A DNA stretch of 64,000 nt from Actinoplanes siamensis (GCF_016862395.1 NZ_BOMW01000029.1:1-64000), one strand, 5' to 3'; positions 18,546 through 28,006 are shown, numbered from the stretch's first letter. Translations and numbers: made by a program. The notes: generated by a model from the letters alone, not told the origin.

Positions 18546-19511
18546 GTGGGCTGGTGGCAGATCGACGCGGACACGCTGGTCGCCAGCCGGTTCGTGCTCT
18601 CGTCGCTGGCCGAGACGACAGCGGGGCTGATCCGGCTGCGGTGGGACAGCGCGGAGCTCCCGCCGGACCGGGAGTGGCTGCGGGCGCACCGGCCGGCGTA
18701 CCTGGCCCGGCTCGCCGCCGACCCGGTGACCGCGGAGCTGGTCGACGCGGCGCTGCGGCCGGGCTGGATCGCCGACTTCGTGGCGCCGCCGCCGTGGGTG
18801 GCGGAGCGGCCGTTCGGCGAGGAGGTGGCGGTGGTCCGGGGGACCCCGCCTGCGGACGCCCGGCGCGACATCACGGCGAGCCTGGGCGGGCGGCTGCCGG
18901 CGTCGCTGGCGCGTGACGATCTCGGCGAGCGGATGGCGGACCTGCTGACCTGGATCTGGCACACCGCGATCGAGCCGGACTGGCCCCGGCGCCGGCGGCT
19001 GCTGGAGGCCGACGTGCTGGCCCGGACCCGCCAGCTGAGCGTGGGCGGGTGGCAGGCGGCGCTGGACCGGATGCGCGGCGGGACGCGGTGGCTGGGCGGG
19101 GGCCGGCTGCAGATCAACGCGTACGACCATCCGCCCCGGGACATCTCCGGCGCCCAGTTGCTGTTCGTGCCGAACACCCTGGGTGGGGGATGGGTCGCCT
19201 GGCAGGAGCCGGACTCGTCGCGGTACGCGCTGATGTACCGGGCCTCGGGGGTGCTGGCGGATCCCGGGGGCACGGCGCCCGGGGCGCTGGGGAGGCTGCT
19301 GGGAGCGGGCCGGGCGCGGGTGCTGGCGGGACTGGAGCAGCCCCGGAGCGTCAGCCAGTTGGTGGTGGTCAGCGGGCTGGGTCTGGGGTCGGTGGGCGGG
19401 CACCTGCGGGTGCTGCTGGAGGCCGGGCTGGTGACCCGGCGGCGCGCTGGGCGCAGCGTGCTCTACATGCGCACGGCGGCGGGGGACGCGGTCGTCCGGG
19501 TCGCCGGCTGA
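18546..19511 (+). CDS. DUF5937 / ArsR-like winged-helix regulator
   Basis: A 321-residue protein. The start MGWWQIDADTLVASRFVLSSLAET is typical of the DUF5937 N-terminus. The C-terminal 80 residues are an ArsR-type winged helix (LAGLEQPRSVSQLVVVSGL, GSVGGHLRVLLEAGLVTRRRAGRSVLYMRT). GTG at 18546 is favoured over the upstream in-frame ATG because it begins the family N-terminus and has AAAGGTGG before it. It is divergent from an MFS exporter with a palindrome between. The N-terminal domain probably senses a ligand; the identity is unknown. Confidence 0.8.
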   Translation: MGWWQIDADTLVASRFVLSSLAETTAGLIRLRWDSAELPPDREWLRAHRPAYLARLAADPVTAELVDAALRPGWIADFVAPPPWVAERPFGEEVAVVRGTPPADARRDITASLGGRLPASLARDDLGERMADLLTWIWHTAIEPDWPRRRRLLEADVLARTRQLSVGGWQAALDRMRGGTRWLGGGRLQINAYDHPPRDISGAQLLFVPNTLGGGWVAWQEPDSSRYALMYRASGVLADPGGTAPGALGRLLGAGRARVLAGLEQPRSVSQLVVVSGLGLGSVGGHLRVLLEAGLVTRRRAGRSVLYMRTAAGDAVVRVAG

Positions 19512-19594
19512 TCTTTCGGTGTCGATCACCTGTTCGAAAAAGTGGTCGGTGTGGCGCGGTTTTGTCGTAGGGGGGTGCTAGTCTTCGCTGTAGT

Positions 19595-19610
19595 TAGAAC
19601 GGATGTTCGA
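19595..19610 (+). promoter_or_regulatory. LexA (SOS) box upstream of mutasome genes
   Basis: TAGAACGGATGTTCGA matches the actinobacterial LexA consensus TCGAAC-N4-GTTCGA at all but one conserved position. It lies 418 bp before the HEPN gene and ahead of imuA', imuB and dnaE2, which are damage-inducible in other actinobacteria. Confidence 0.8.
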
Positions 19611-20027
19611 GAGTTGCTCGTTCGGGCGGCCCTCGTTCTGGCGGACTCGGTTCGCGAGCCGTCCGTTCTGGCCTCGGGAGCATGTTTCGCGGCGTGTCTT
19701 CCGGGCGCGGCACGCGCGAAGTGCCGTGTGCGTGGTCCGGGCATTCGCGGGTTCGGGCCTCGTGACAGAGGCAGGCCGCCGCTCGCCACCCTCGACCCCC
19801 GGTGGTGGGCGGCGGACCCGCCGGCAGTGTCCGGCCGGGTGTGGTGTGGGGAAGCTTCACATCCGGCCGGTCTGCAGCCGGGGCTCCTACTGCCCGTGGG
19901 GCCCCGGCACCCGGCCTCACGGCCGCTCCCCCGCGGGGGCGGTCCAGGCCAGGCCCGTTGCGTCTTCCTCCGCAGCGGTCCGGTTCGGCCGGCACGTCGG
20001 ATGCGGAACAGGCGAGGAGAAACGACC
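19611..20027 (+). other. Long untranslated leader between SOS box and HEPN gene
   Basis: About 417 bp with no convincing gene. A frame open from 19542 joins the HEPN gene, but its N-terminal part is Arg/Pro/Cys-rich and unlike the family. GTTC/CTCG-rich short repeats fill its first 80 bases. It could be a structured leader; I see no known RNA motif. Confidence 0.5.
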
Positions 20028-20528
20028 ATGGCGAGCCCCGCGGCCCCCGGCCTGATGCCGGTCCCCGGTTCGGCGAGCGCGACCGGTGCGACCGCCCGGG
20101 CCGATGCGCCCACGGTCCCGGCGCACATGCTGCCGCACCGCAGCCCAGCTCAACTTCTGGCGATCGCCCGGCAGAGTCTGTCCGAGGCGGCGCACACCAC
20201 TCCCGACGGCCTGCGATACGCGGCGGCTCATCTGGCCGCTCTGCGCGCGGCCGCGGCTCTGCTCGCCGCCCGCGCCCGCCCGGCCGCGTCCGGGCGGCGG
20301 ACCAGGGCGACCAGCGTCTGGTCGCTGCTGGTGATGGTCGCGCCGGAGTTCGGTGAGTGGGCCGGTTACTTCGCCCTCGGCGCCGGCAAGCGGGCGGCGG
20401 CCGAGGCCGGCATCCCGCATGTGGTGAGCGCCCGGGAGGCGGACGACCTGCTGCGGGCCGCGGAGCAGTTCGTGACGGTGGCGGAGTCCTCGCTCGGGTT
20501 CTCCTGCCAGCCGCCCCTGGCCGCCTGA
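20028..20528 (+). CDS. SAV_6107-type HEPN domain protein
   Basis: A 166-residue protein, helical and Ala-rich, with the HEPN-like four-helix core from about residue 35 to 155 (LLAIARQSLSEAAHTTPDGLRYAAAHLAALRAAAAL, FGEWAGYFALGAGKRAA, EADDLLRAAEQFVTVAE). The ATG at 20028 is preceded by AGGAGAAACGACC. The family is known mainly by its position next to imuA'-imuB-dnaE2 in actinobacteria; no function is established that I know of. It lacks a clear RX4-6H ribonuclease motif, so a binding rather than nuclease role is likely. Confidence 0.75.
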   Translation: MASPAAPGLMPVPGSASATGATARADAPTVPAHMLPHRSPAQLLAIARQSLSEAAHTTPDGLRYAAAHLAALRAAAALLAARARPAASGRRTRATSVWSLLVMVAPEFGEWAGYFALGAGKRAAAEAGIPHVVSAREADDLLRAAEQFVTVAESSLGFSCQPPLAA

Positions 20529-20835
20529 GCCGGCCGCGGCCGGGGCCTGATCGGTCTCGTCCGTCGCCGGCGATGCTCCGGCCGCCGTGGGGAGTCGGCC
20601 CGGGGTGATCCGACGCCGGTGGCGGGGGTCGTCGACATGACTGACTCGGGCCGCCGCCGGTGGCGGGGGCGTCTGTTCTTGTCTGTCGGAACGTCGGGTT
20701 GATCAGATGACCGGCTTCTGCCGGGAGGGGGCTGGGTTCGGCTTCGGCCCGGGGCGCGCCCGGGGGTGTGCGCGGCTGGGGCGCCAGGGGTGTCGCCGCG
20801 GTTCGAGGAACACACGGGGAACAGAGCGGGGCACG
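20529..20835 (+). other. Spacer with direct repeat between HEPN and imuA'
   Basis: 307 bp with no gene I can support. It contains two copies of CGCCGGTGGCGGGGG (near 20610 and 20655) and the symmetric GTTCGAGGAAC at 20801-20811. The latter has the wrong spacing for a LexA box. Confidence 0.5.
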
Positions 20836-21912
20836 ATGGCAGGGCGCATGATCAGCGGGACGGCTGCCCTCGCGGGACTGGTGCGTACGGCGAGCGAGGC
20901 GGATGAGCCGGGTGCGCACCGGATGCTGCCGGTTGCGGCTGAGCTGGGCAGTCTGCTGCCCGGGGGTGGGCTGCGGCGGGGGAGCACGGTGACGGTGGCG
21001 GCCGGCCGCGGCGTCCCGGCTGATCGGAGCGTGCCAGCCGATCGGAATGCGCGCGCCGGCCGGATCGCGCCGGCCGGCGGGTGGGTTGCGCCTGCCGGTG
21101 GGCGGAGCGGACGGGGGAACGCTTCTGCCGGTGGTGGAGCTGTGCGTGCCGGCGGGACGGCCCCGGCCGGGGGTGGGACCTCGCTGATGCTGGCCCTGCT
21201 CGCGGCGGCTTCCCGGGCCGGGTCGTGGTGTGCGGTGGTGGGGCTGCCGGCCCTCGGGGCGCTGGCGGCGGCCGAGAGCGGGATCGCGCTGGAGCGGCTC
21301 GCCCTCGTGCCGGAGCCCGGGTCGGACTGGCCGACAGTGGTGGCGGCGCTGATCGACGGGGTGGACGTGGTGGTCACGGCCGTGCCCGGGGCGGTGTCCG
21401 GGACCGTCGTGAGCCGGCTGGCGGCCCGGGCGCGGCAGCGGGGATGTGTGCTGGTGCCGTTCGGGGACTGGGCCGGGGCGGACGTGACCCTGCAGGTCAG
21501 CAGCGGCCGGTGGGAGGGGCTCGGGGACGGCTGGGGGCGCCTGCGGCGACGTGAGGTGACAGTGCTCGCCAACGGACGCGGGGCCGCGGCCCGGCCCCGG
21601 GAGCTGACTCTCTGGATGCCCGGTGTGACGACCCGGCCCGGCCGTCCGGAAACCCGGTCCACCGCGCCCCGGGAACGTCCGGGGCCCTCGGCGGTGCCGG
21701 ACAACCGTCCCCTGCACGCCGTTCCCTCCCCGCCGGCCGGCGCGGCTGATCCGCACGGTGGCCGCCAGGAGCGGAGGGCTGCCGTGCGGACCGGTTCGGA
21801 CGGTCCGCGGACGCGGTTCCAGGCGGCGCCGGGGTCCGCGGCGCCGGGGCTCGCGCCGGGGTCCGCGGCGGCCGGGGTCGCGGTGGCGGCGGGGGCCGGG
21901 GTGGGGGACTGA
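20836..21912 (+). CDS. imuA': ImuA'-like RecA-fold protein of the mutasome
   Basis: A 358-residue protein. It is a RecA-like ATPase relative that works with ImuB and DnaE2 in damage-induced mutagenesis. Family parts are MISGTAALAGLVRTASE, LLPGGGLRRGSTVTVA, SLMLALLAAASRAGSWCAVVGLPALG and CVLVPFGDWAGADVTL. The P-loop is split by about 56 residues of low-complexity Ala/Gly/Arg repeats (about 57-112, with VPADRS and APAGG repeats). The C-terminus (about 255-358) is disordered. ATG 20836 is favoured over 20707, which adds only Arg/Gly sequence. One base separates its stop from the imuB start. Confidence 0.8.
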   Translation: MAGRMISGTAALAGLVRTASEADEPGAHRMLPVAAELGSLLPGGGLRRGSTVTVAAGRGVPADRSVPADRNARAGRIAPAGGWVAPAGGRSGRGNASAGGGAVRAGGTAPAGGGTSLMLALLAAASRAGSWCAVVGLPALGALAAAESGIALERLALVPEPGSDWPTVVAALIDGVDVVVTAVPGAVSGTVVSRLAARARQRGCVLVPFGDWAGADVTLQVSSGRWEGLGDGWGRLRRREVTVLANGRGAAARPRELTLWMPGVTTRPGRPETRSTAPRERPGPSAVPDNRPLHAVPSPPAGAADPHGGRQERRAAVRTGSDGPRTRFQAAPGSAAPGLAPGSAAAGVAVAAGAGVGD

Positions 21913-21913
21913 C

Positions 21914-23788
21914 GTGGACGCGGGATCGCGGACGTTGCTGGTCTGGTGTCCGGACTGGCCGGTGGTGGCAGCGGAGATCGAGTTGGGCGTGCCGGCGGCG
22001 GCGCCGGTGGCGGTGTTCGCCGGGAACCGGGTGCTGGCCTGTTCCGAGGCGGCCCGGCGGGAGACCGTGCGGCGGGGGCTGCGACGGCGGGACGCGCAGG
22101 GGCGGTGTCCGCAACTGATCGTGGTGGAGCACGATCCGGGGCGGGACGCCCGGACGTTCGAGGCGGTGGTCGCGGCGGTCGAGGAGGTCGCGGCCGGAGT
22201 CGAGGTGGTACGACCGGGAGCCTGCGCGCTCGCGGCCCGGGGACCGTCGCGGTACTACGGCGGGGAGGAGGCCGCCGCGGAGCGGATCGTGGAGCACATC
22301 GCGCAGGCGTGTGCGGTGGAGAGCCAGGTGGGGATCGCGGACGGGGTGTTCGCGGCCGGGATCGCGGCCCGGACCGGGCAGATCGTCGAGCACGGAGGGA
22401 CGCCGCGGTTCCTGGCCGGGATGCCGGTCGAGGCGCTGGACCGGCCCGAGCTCACCGATCTGCTGCGCCGGCTCGGGGCGCGGACGCTGGGGGAGTTCGC
22501 CGCGCTGCCGGCCGGTGACGTGCTGACCCGGTTCGGGTTCGACGGGGCGCTGGCGCACCGGCTGGCCTGCGGCGCCGATCACCGGCCGCTCGCGGTCCGG
22601 CAGCCGCCGCCGGATCTGGCGGTCTCCGGGACGTACGACGAGCCGCTGGACCGGGTGGACACCGCCGCCTTCGCCGGCCGGGCGCTCGCCGAGCGCCTGC
22701 ACGAGCGGCTGGCCGGGCACGGGCTGGCCTGCACCCGGCTCGGCGTCGAGGCGGTCACCGCGGACGGCCAGGAACTGCACCGGGTGTGGCGGCACGACGG
22801 CCTGCTCACCTCGGCCGCCATCGCCGAGCGGGTGCGCTGGCAGCTCGACGGCTGGCTGACCGGCGGGCGCCGGAACGGGCCGCCCCGGCCGACCGCCGGG
22901 CTGGTCCGGCTGAGCCTGATCCCGGACGGCATCCTGGCGCACGCCGGCCTGCAACCCGGTCTGTGGGGCGACGCCGGCGCCGGACGGGACCGCGCGCACC
23001 GGGCGTTCAGCCGGGTCCAGGGCCTGCTCGGGCCGGAGGCGGTGGTGACGCCGGTGATCGGTGGTGGGCGTTCCGGGGACGACCAGGTGCGCTTGGTGCC
23101 GTGGGGCGACGAGCGGTCGCCGAGCCGGCCGGCCGCGCCGCATCAGGAACCGGTCCCAGGGCTGGTCACCGTGCCGTTGCTGGATCACGCGATCGCCCCG
23201 GAGCTGCCCGGCCGCCCGGCCGGGCCGGGCCCACGCGGGTTCCCGATCCCGATCCCGGAGAGAGCCGAGAGAGCGGAAGGAGCGGAGAACCCGGAAAGGG
23301 CGGGGAACCCGGAGAGCGCTGGGCGCGGGGCGGAAGCCGACGGAGGGGAGCGGGCGACGGGACCGCGGGGCCGCGGCTCGGCGGCCGCTGACGGCCGGGC
23401 GGGCGCCGCTCCGGCCGTACCGCCGAAGCACACGGGCCGCCAGGCCCGGCCTCCCCGGCTGCCACCCTGGCCCGGCCGCCTGCCCCGGCCGTCGCCCGCC
23501 CTGGTCCTTCCCGAGCCGATCCCGGTGGTGGTGCACGACGAGCTCGGCCTCCCGGTCGGAGTTTCCGCGCGCCTCGAGCTCACCGGCCGGCCCGCGACGC
23601 TGAGCGCCGGGCGGTCCGCGCCGCTGGAGATCACCGGGTGGGCCGGGCCGTGGCCGATCGAGGAGCGCTGGTGGGCGCCGGAGGAGGCGCGGCGGCGGGC
23701 GCGGTTCCAGATGGCTTTGTCGGACGGCCGGGCGGTGCTGATCTCGCTGGCCGCCGGCCAGTGGACGGTGGAGGCGATCTATGACTGA
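21914..23788 (+). CDS. imuB: ImuB, inactive Y-family polymerase adaptor
   Basis: A 624-residue Y-family polymerase relative that links DnaE2 to the beta clamp in error-prone repair. It starts VDAGSRTLLVWCPDWPVVAAE, the usual ImuB N-terminus. The palm region has GACALAARGPSRYYGGEEAAAE where active enzymes have acidic catalytic residues, so polymerase activity is not expected. Residues about 450-515 are a low-complexity Glu/Arg/Gly insert. The C-terminal ISLAAGQWTVEAIYD region is conserved. The GTG is 1 nt after the imuA' stop, and the gene is 12 nt ahead of dnaE2. Confidence 0.88.
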   Translation: MDAGSRTLLVWCPDWPVVAAEIELGVPAAAPVAVFAGNRVLACSEAARRETVRRGLRRRDAQGRCPQLIVVEHDPGRDARTFEAVVAAVEEVAAGVEVVRPGACALAARGPSRYYGGEEAAAERIVEHIAQACAVESQVGIADGVFAAGIAARTGQIVEHGGTPRFLAGMPVEALDRPELTDLLRRLGARTLGEFAALPAGDVLTRFGFDGALAHRLACGADHRPLAVRQPPPDLAVSGTYDEPLDRVDTAAFAGRALAERLHERLAGHGLACTRLGVEAVTADGQELHRVWRHDGLLTSAAIAERVRWQLDGWLTGGRRNGPPRPTAGLVRLSLIPDGILAHAGLQPGLWGDAGAGRDRAHRAFSRVQGLLGPEAVVTPVIGGGRSGDDQVRLVPWGDERSPSRPAAPHQEPVPGLVTVPLLDHAIAPELPGRPAGPGPRGFPIPIPERAERAEGAENPERAGNPESAGRGAEADGGERATGPRGRGSAAADGRAGAAPAVPPKHTGRQARPPRLPPWPGRLPRPSPALVLPEPIPVVVHDELGLPVGVSARLELTGRPATLSAGRSAPLEITGWAGPWPIEERWWAPEEARRRARFQMALSDGRAVLISLAAGQWTVEAIYD

Positions 23789-23800
23789 GCGGGTGGGCCG

Positions 23801-26800
23801 ATGAGTTTCCACAACCCCGACGTGCCGTGGGCCGAGCTGGAACGGACGCTGTCCGGGCGGCCGGTCGTCGATCCGGTCGCGGTGGACGGCGACGGCGGCG
23901 ACTCCCCGGCCTGGAGTCGCAGGCGGGAGCCGTACCGCGCGGCCCCCGGCCTGGTCCGCGCCGAGCCGGCGATCGACTACGCCGAGTTGCACTGTCACAC
24001 CAACTTCAGCTTCCTGGACGGCGCCAGCCACCCCGAGGAACTCGCCGAGGAGGCGGCCCGGCTGGGACTCACCGGCCTGGCCGTGACCGATCACGACGGC
24101 TTCTACGGCGTGGTCCGCTTCTCCCAGGCGGCCCGCGAGCTGCGGCTGCCGACGATCTTCGGCGCCGAGTTGTCGCTGGGCCTGACCCGGCCGCAGAACG
24201 GTGAGCCGGATCCGGAGGGCACCCACCTGCTCGCGCTGGCGCACGGCCACGAGGGGTACGCCCGGCTGGCCCGGGTGATCTCGGAGGCTCAGCTGGCCGG
24301 TGGGGAGAAAGGCCGGCCCGAGTACGGAAGTCTGGAACGGATCGCCGAGACGCTGCGTGATCACGTGCTGGTGTTGACCGGGTGCCGCAAGGGCCCGGTC
24401 CCGCTCGCCCTGGCCACCGGCGGGATCGACGCCGCCGCCGGGGAACTGGACCGCCTGGTGGACCTGTTCGGCGCGCCGAACGTGGCGGTCGAGCTGACCG
24501 ATCACGGCGACCCGTACGACGTCGATCGCAACGACGCGCTCTTCGCGCTGGCTCGCAGCCGCCGGCTGGAGGTGGTGGCGACCGGAAACGTTCACTACGC
24601 CACCCCGTCCCGCCGGCGCCTGGCCACCGCGCTGGCCGCGGTCCGGGCCCGGCGCGGCCTGGACGAGATGGACGGCTGGCTGCCCGCGGCCGGCACCGCC
24701 CACCTGCGCAGCGGCGCCGAGATGGCGCGCCGGTTCGGCGGATATCCGGGCGCTGTGGAGAATGCCGCGATGTACGGCGACGGTCTCGCCTTCGACCTGG
24801 ACCTGGTCGCCCCGCGCCTGCCGGACTACCCGGTGCCGCCGGGGCACACCGAGATGAGCTGGCTGCGCGAGCTGACCATGCGCGGCGCCCGGGCGCGCTA
24901 CGGGGAGCACCACCTGAAGGCCTACCGGCAGCTGGAGTACGAGCTGCGGATGATCGAGGAGCTCGGTTTCCCCGGCTACTTCCTGGTCGTCTACGACATC
25001 GTGGACTTCTGCCGGCAGAACCGGATCTACTGCCAGGGGCGGGGTTCGGCGGCGAACTCCGCGGTCTGCTACGCCCTGTGGATCACCAACGTCGACTCGG
25101 TCCGGTACAACCTGCTCTTCGAGCGGTTCCTCGCCCCGGAGCGCGACGGCCCGCCGGACATCGACGTGGACATCGAGTCGGACCGGCGCGAGGAGGTCAT
25201 CCAGCACGTCTACGCCAAGTACGGGCGGGAGCACACCGCGCAGGTGGCCAACGTGATCTCCTACCGCCCCCGGTCGGCGGTCCGCGACATGGCCCGGGCG
25301 TTCGGCTTCTCGGCCGGCCAGCAGGACGCGTGGAGCAAGCGGATCGACCGCTGGGGCGACGTCGCGGCAGCGGACGCCGATCTGCCCGAGCAGGTCGTGG
25401 AATTCGCCAACGCGGTCCAGAACTTCCCTCGCCACCTGGGCATCCACTCCGGAGGCATGGTGATCTGCGACCGCCCGATCATCGAGGTCTGCCCGGTCGA
25501 GTGGGGCCGGATGCCGGGCCGCACCGTGCTGCAGTGGGACAAGGACGACTGCGCCGCCGTCGACCTGGTCAAGTTCGACCTGCTCGGGCTCGGCATGCTG
25601 TCGGCGCTGCACTACGCGTACGACATGATCGAGGACGAGCTGGACATCGGCACGATGCCGCTCGACGACCCCGAGGTCTACGAGATGCTCTGCCGGGCCG
25701 ACTCGGTCGGGGTGTTCCAGGTGGAGAGCCGGGCCCAGATGGCGACGCTGCCACGGCTCAAGCCCCGGGAGTTCTACGACCTGGTGATCGAGGTGGCGCT
25801 GATCCGGCCGGGACCGATCCAGGGCGGATCCGTGCACCCGTACATCCGCCGGAAGAACGGCCTGGAGGAGCCGCGCGTGCCGCACCCGCTGATGGAGAAC
25901 GCGCTGAACAAGACACTCGGCGTACCGCTCTTCCAGGAGCAGCTCATGCAACTCGCCATCGACGTGGCCGGTTTTGATCCGTCGGAGGCCGATCAGTTGC
26001 GACGCGCGATGGGTTCCAAGCGGTCCGTCGAGAAGATGCAGAGGATCAAGATCCGGCTGTACGCCGGGATGGCCGCGAACGGAATCACCGGCGAGCTCGC
26101 CGACGACCTGTTCCACAAGCTCTCCGCGTTCGCCAGTTACGGCTTCCCGGAGAGCCACGCGATGAGCTTCGCGTACCTGGTCTACGCGAGCGCCTGGCTC
26201 AAGCGGTACCACCCGGCGGCGTTCTGCGCGGCGCTGCTGAACGCGCAGCCCATGGGCTTCTACTCGCCGCAGAGCCTGGTCGACGACGCGCGCCGGCACG
26301 GGGTCGAGGTGCGGCGCCCGGACATCAACCTCAGCGACGCGATGGCGACGCTGGAGACCGTGCCGGAGTCCCGGCGCGCCGCGCTGCCCGGCGAGCCGCC
26401 GCACGCGTGGGGGCTGGGCGGACCTGCGGTCCGGCAGGGGCTGGGCACGGTCCGGACGATCGGGACCGCGCTCGCCGAGCTGATCGAGAAGGAACGGCGG
26501 GAGCACGGGCCGTACCGGTCGATGACCGATCTCGCACGGCGGACCGGATGCTCGACCGCCCACCTGGAGGCCCTGGCCACCGCGGACGCCTTCGCGGGGT
26601 TCGGCCTCTCCCGGCGCGAGGCGCTGTGGGCCGCGGGAGCGGCCGCGCAGGACAAACCGGACCGTCTGCCCGGGACGGTGACCGGCACCGAGGCGCCGAT
26701 GCTGCCCGGGATGAGCGACGTGGACGTGCTGATCGCGGACGTCTGGGCGACCGGGTTGTCGCCGGAGACGCATCCGGCCCGGTTCCTGCGCGCCGGGCTG

Positions 26801-27124
26801 GAGGCCGCCGGGGCGGTGCCGATCTCGGCGCTCGGGCAGGTGGAGGCGGGGACCCGGGTGCGGGTGGGCGGGATCGTCACGCACCGGCAGCGGCCGGCCA
26901 CCGCCGGTGGGGTGACGTTCGTGAACCTGGAGGACGAGACCGGGATGCTGAACGTGACCTGCTCGCCGGGGTTGTGGCTGCGGTACCGGCGGGTGGCGCG
27001 GAGCAGCGCGGCGCTGCTGGTGCGGGGGAAGCTGGAGAAGGTGGAGGGGGTGGTGAACCTGGTGGCGGATCGGCTGGAGGAGTTGCGCCCCCCGGTCTCC
27101 CCGGCTTCGCGGGACTTTCGCTGA
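23801..27124 (+). CDS. dnaE2: Error-prone DNA polymerase III alpha subunit
   Basis: A 1107-residue C-family polymerase for translesion synthesis. The PHP domain begins near residue 64 (HCHTNFSFLDGASHPEELAEEA, then TDHDGFYGVVRF). The catalytic aspartates are in PDIDVDIESDRRE near residue 452, with GRGSAANSAVCYAL in the palm. Finger/HhH regions follow, and an OB fold near 1015-1060 (RVGGIVTHRQRP, VTFVNLEDETGMLNV). The N-terminal MSFHNPDVPWAELERTLSG is the DnaE2 type. It is the last gene of the SOS-controlled operon. Length is normal. Confidence 0.94.
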   Translation: MSFHNPDVPWAELERTLSGRPVVDPVAVDGDGGDSPAWSRRREPYRAAPGLVRAEPAIDYAELHCHTNFSFLDGASHPEELAEEAARLGLTGLAVTDHDGFYGVVRFSQAARELRLPTIFGAELSLGLTRPQNGEPDPEGTHLLALAHGHEGYARLARVISEAQLAGGEKGRPEYGSLERIAETLRDHVLVLTGCRKGPVPLALATGGIDAAAGELDRLVDLFGAPNVAVELTDHGDPYDVDRNDALFALARSRRLEVVATGNVHYATPSRRRLATALAAVRARRGLDEMDGWLPAAGTAHLRSGAEMARRFGGYPGAVENAAMYGDGLAFDLDLVAPRLPDYPVPPGHTEMSWLRELTMRGARARYGEHHLKAYRQLEYELRMIEELGFPGYFLVVYDIVDFCRQNRIYCQGRGSAANSAVCYALWITNVDSVRYNLLFERFLAPERDGPPDIDVDIESDRREEVIQHVYAKYGREHTAQVANVISYRPRSAVRDMARAFGFSAGQQDAWSKRIDRWGDVAAADADLPEQVVEFANAVQNFPRHLGIHSGGMVICDRPIIEVCPVEWGRMPGRTVLQWDKDDCAAVDLVKFDLLGLGMLSALHYAYDMIEDELDIGTMPLDDPEVYEMLCRADSVGVFQVESRAQMATLPRLKPREFYDLVIEVALIRPGPIQGGSVHPYIRRKNGLEEPRVPHPLMENALNKTLGVPLFQEQLMQLAIDVAGFDPSEADQLRRAMGSKRSVEKMQRIKIRLYAGMAANGITGELADDLFHKLSAFASYGFPESHAMSFAYLVYASAWLKRYHPAAFCAALLNAQPMGFYSPQSLVDDARRHGVEVRRPDINLSDAMATLETVPESRRAALPGEPPHAWGLGGPAVRQGLGTVRTIGTALAELIEKERREHGPYRSMTDLARRTGCSTAHLEALATADAFAGFGLSRREALWAAGAAAQDKPDRLPGTVTGTEAPMLPGMSDVDVLIADVWATGLSPETHPARFLRAGLEAAGAVPISALGQVEAGTRVRVGGIVTHRQRPATAGGVTFVNLEDETGMLNVTCSPGLWLRYRRVARSSAALLVRGKLEKVEGVVNLVADRLEELRPPVSPASRDFR

Positions 27125-27259
27125 CGGCTCGTCCTCGCGCTGCCCGCCCCGGACCCCGGCCGCCGCCGCGCGCCGGCTCTCGCGGCCTCGCCTCCGCCGT
27201 TCGCCACGATCGCGCGGTGGTGGCGGGAAAGGGCTCGGCCGGGCCGATAGGCTGCGCGG

Positions 27260-28006
27260 GTGGACACCGCAATCGCACGTACCGGCCGGCCGCTCGTCAC
27301 CGCCCGCACCGCGGCGGTCTGGGCCGTCCTGCGCCGTGAGCTGGACCGGCACGCCGGCCGTGAGCTGACCGTCCTCGACGTCGGCGGCGGCACCGGCGGC
27401 TTCGCCGTGCCCCTGGCCGAGGCCGGCCACACCGTCACCGTGATCGACGCCAGCCCCGACGCGCTCGCCGCCCTGACCCGCCGCGCCGCGGACGCCGGGG
27501 TCGCCGGCCGGGTGCGCGCCGTGCAGGGCGACGGCGACGCGCTCGCCGGGCTGGTCGAGCCGGGCAGCGCCGACCTGGTGCTGTGCCACGCCGTCCTCGA
27601 GGTGGTGGACGACCCGTCGGAGGTGGTCGCCGCGATCGCCGCGGCGCTGCGGCCCGGCGGCGCGGTCAGCCTGCTGGTCGCCGGGCGTGCCGCCGCGATC
27701 CTCGGCCGGGCCGTCAACGGGCATCTGCGGGCGGCGACCGCGCTGGTCACCGACCCGGAGGGCCGGTCCGGGCCGCGGGACACGCTGCGCCGGCGATACG
27801 ACGCGGAGACGGCCGCGGCGCTGCTGCGGGCCGCGGGGCTCCAGGTCGAGGAGACCCATGGCGTACGGGTGGTCGCCGATCTCCTGCCGGCCACCGTGAT
27901 CGAGCAGGACCCGCAGGCGGCGCTGGACCTGGAGCTGGCCCTGAGCGCGCAGCCACCGTTCCGGGACATCGCCTCCCAGCTGCACCTGTTCGCCCGCCGC
28001 TCATGA
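27260..28006 (+). CDS. Class I SAM-dependent methyltransferase
   Basis: A 248-residue methyltransferase. Motif I is VLDVGGGTGGFAVPLAEAG (about 38-56), then VTVIDASPDAL, QGDGDALAGL and LVLCHAVLEVVDDPSEVVAA, a CmoM/SmtA-like layout. The substrate is not known. TAGGCT (27248-27253) is 6 nt before the GTG and there is no ribosome site, so a leaderless start is likely. It overlaps the phosphatase gene by 4 nt (ATGA), making a two-gene unit separate from dnaE2 (135-bp gap). Confidence 0.82.
   Translation: MDTAIARTGRPLVTARTAAVWAVLRRELDRHAGRELTVLDVGGGTGGFAVPLAEAGHTVTVIDASPDALAALTRRAADAGVAGRVRAVQGDGDALAGLVEPGSADLVLCHAVLEVVDDPSEVVAAIAAALRPGGAVSLLVAGRAAAILGRAVNGHLRAATALVTDPEGRSGPRDTLRRRYDAETAAALLRAAGLQVEETHGVRVVADLLPATVIEQDPQAALDLELALSAQPPFRDIASQLHLFARRS

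Noticed and set aside
19542-20027. N-terminal extension of the HEPN protein
   Set aside because: The added residues are Cys/Arg/Pro-rich and unlike the family; a good ribosome site precedes the ATG at 20028.
20801-20811. GTTCGAGGAAC as a second LexA box
   Set aside because: The half-sites are in the wrong order and spacing for the GAAC-N4-GTTC LexA consensus.
21497-27985. A 2162-codon open frame on the minus strand opposite imuA'-imuB-dnaE2
   Set aside because: It is a product of high GC and strong third-position bias; its sequence is Arg/Gly/Pro/His-rich with no domain, and the opposite strand holds three clear genes.
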